From Methylocystis sp. L43 (GTDB taxonomy: Bacteria; Pseudomonadota; Alphaproteobacteria; Rhizobiales; Beijerinckiaceae): a stretch of 64,000 nucleotides of DNA. Positions 63,694-64,000 of the stretch are shown here, in pieces. How positions within the stretch are numbered: the stretch's first letter is position 1; every line of letters begins with the position of its first letter. The stretch lies in NCBI RefSeq assembly GCF_015709525.1, contig NZ_JADNRA010000028.1:62001-126000 (forward strand). Reading direction: 5' to 3'. Position numbers and translations under genes: made by a program. The notes below the pieces were generated by a model that saw only the letters and a list, made by a program, of their open reading frames with translations, was not told where the DNA came from and searched no databases.

Positions 63694-64000
63694 ATGGGCT
63701 TTTTTATCTCGCTCGCCGCCGGCGCATGTCTCGCTCTAGGCGCGGCCACGCCGCTCTTCGCCGAGGAGTTTTCAGGCAAGCAGAAGGTCGAGATCGAGAA
63801 GGTCGTGCACGACTATCTCATTTCCAACCCGGAAGTGGTCCGGGAGGCAATTGACGAGCTTGGAAAGCGCGAGAAGGTCGCCGAGGCCGCCACACGCGAA
63901 AAGGCCGTCGGCCAGCACGGCGATAAAATCGTGAACTCGCCCAATCAGGCCGTCGTGGGCAATCCGAGCGGCGACGTCACCCTGGTCGAGTTCTTCGACT
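63694..64000 (+). CDS. DsbA-family thioredoxin-like protein (N-terminal part)
   Basis: First 102 residues of a periplasmic thiol oxidoreductase. A signal peptide (LAAGACLALGAATPLFA) is followed by the helical lead-in typical of ScsC/Com1-like DsbA proteins (VEKVVHDYLISNPEVV-type block, read as IEKVVHDYLISNPEVV) and the first thioredoxin strand VTLVEFFD at the window edge. The CxxC motif lies beyond the end. The AAAGGAGA ribosome site fixes the start. Where surA often follows lptD, this gene is found instead. Confidence 0.85.
   Translation, partial: MGFFISLAAGACLALGAATPLFAEEFSGKQKVEIEKVVHDYLISNPEVVREAIDELGKREKVAEAATREKAVGQHGDKIVNSPNQAVVGNPSGDVTLVEFFD

Noticed and set aside
1-64000. CRISPR arrays, rRNA/tRNA genes, insertion sequences, prophage or conjugative genes
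   Set aside because: Looked for in all intergenic gaps and by protein family; none could be supported.

Overview
The window reads as a chromosomal stretch of a GC-rich alphaproteobacterium, most likely of the order Hyphomicrobiales (Rhizobiales). The signs are the order bamE/omlA - yceD - plsX - fabH - ihfA, a stand-alone HdaA replication regulator, a perfect CtrA-type box, a CTTGAC-N17-CTAT type sigma-70 promoter, and the palindromic ATGGCCGGG..CCCGGCCAT repeat family. A Beijerinckiaceae or Methylocystaceae relative is a guess only; no gene here fixes the genus. There is no rRNA or tRNA gene that I can recognise, no CRISPR array, no insertion sequence and no prophage.

Layout. 1-589: start of a GabD-type semialdehyde dehydrogenase on the minus strand. 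740-7366: the oligopeptide importer yejABEF, with a two-gene PIN-type toxin-antitoxin module lodged between yejE and yejF. 7349-10103: a minus-strand MaoC / NlpC-P60 / M17 aminopeptidase operon. 10339-12136: a sigma-54 promoter driving glnK-amtB (ammonium sensing and uptake). 12137-12964: a gene-poor stretch with three palindromic repeats and the tail of a decayed antitoxin, ending in the rplM promoter. 12965-13976: rplM-rpsI and terminator. 13979-18086: minus-strand accessory genes (two secondary transporters, a flavodoxin-like protein, small proteins). 18235-20991: argC, a lytic transglycosylase and bamE/omlA. 21171-28465: yceD-plsX-fabH-ihfA-radA-cvpA-purF. 28500-28997: an antitoxin with a frameshifted ParE toxin. 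29004-34978: an SDR, a DUF992 protein with a histidine-rich tail, EcsC, an SRPBCC protein and an AlgI/AlgJ-like O-acetylation pair. 35240-35929: VapBC with a readable promoter and operator. 35991-43932: tyrS, a 1182-residue AsmA/YhdP-like protein, PrxQ/Bcp, a TPR protein and RNase D. 44137-49466: a small secreted protein, a penicillin V acylase-like hydrolase, ppx and ppk. 49527-56251: a tight minus-strand run of holC, methyltransferase, polyamine-type ABC transporter (potG, potH, potI), CDP-alcohol phosphatidyltransferase, AI-2E permease and hdaA. 56419-57929: a small island of BON, DUF4383 and DUF3592 proteins between holC and pepA. 57968-64000: pepA, lptG, lptD and the start of a DsbA-family protein.

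Working together: yejABEF, the POT transporter and two M17 aminopeptidases fit peptide uptake and use. GlnK-AmtB fits nitrogen-limited ammonium capture. LptG/LptD, BamE/OmlA, the lytic transglycosylase, the AsmA-like protein and the O-acetylation pair serve the envelope. Ppk/Ppx handle polyphosphate. No wholly new system is evident. The most useful observations are the toxin-antitoxin module coupled into yejABEF, three toxin-antitoxin loci at different stages of decay, the lack of lptF beside lptG, the potGHI set without a binding-protein gene, and several clear regulatory sites: the sigma-54 promoter, the CtrA box, the VapB operator and a 19-bp palindrome.
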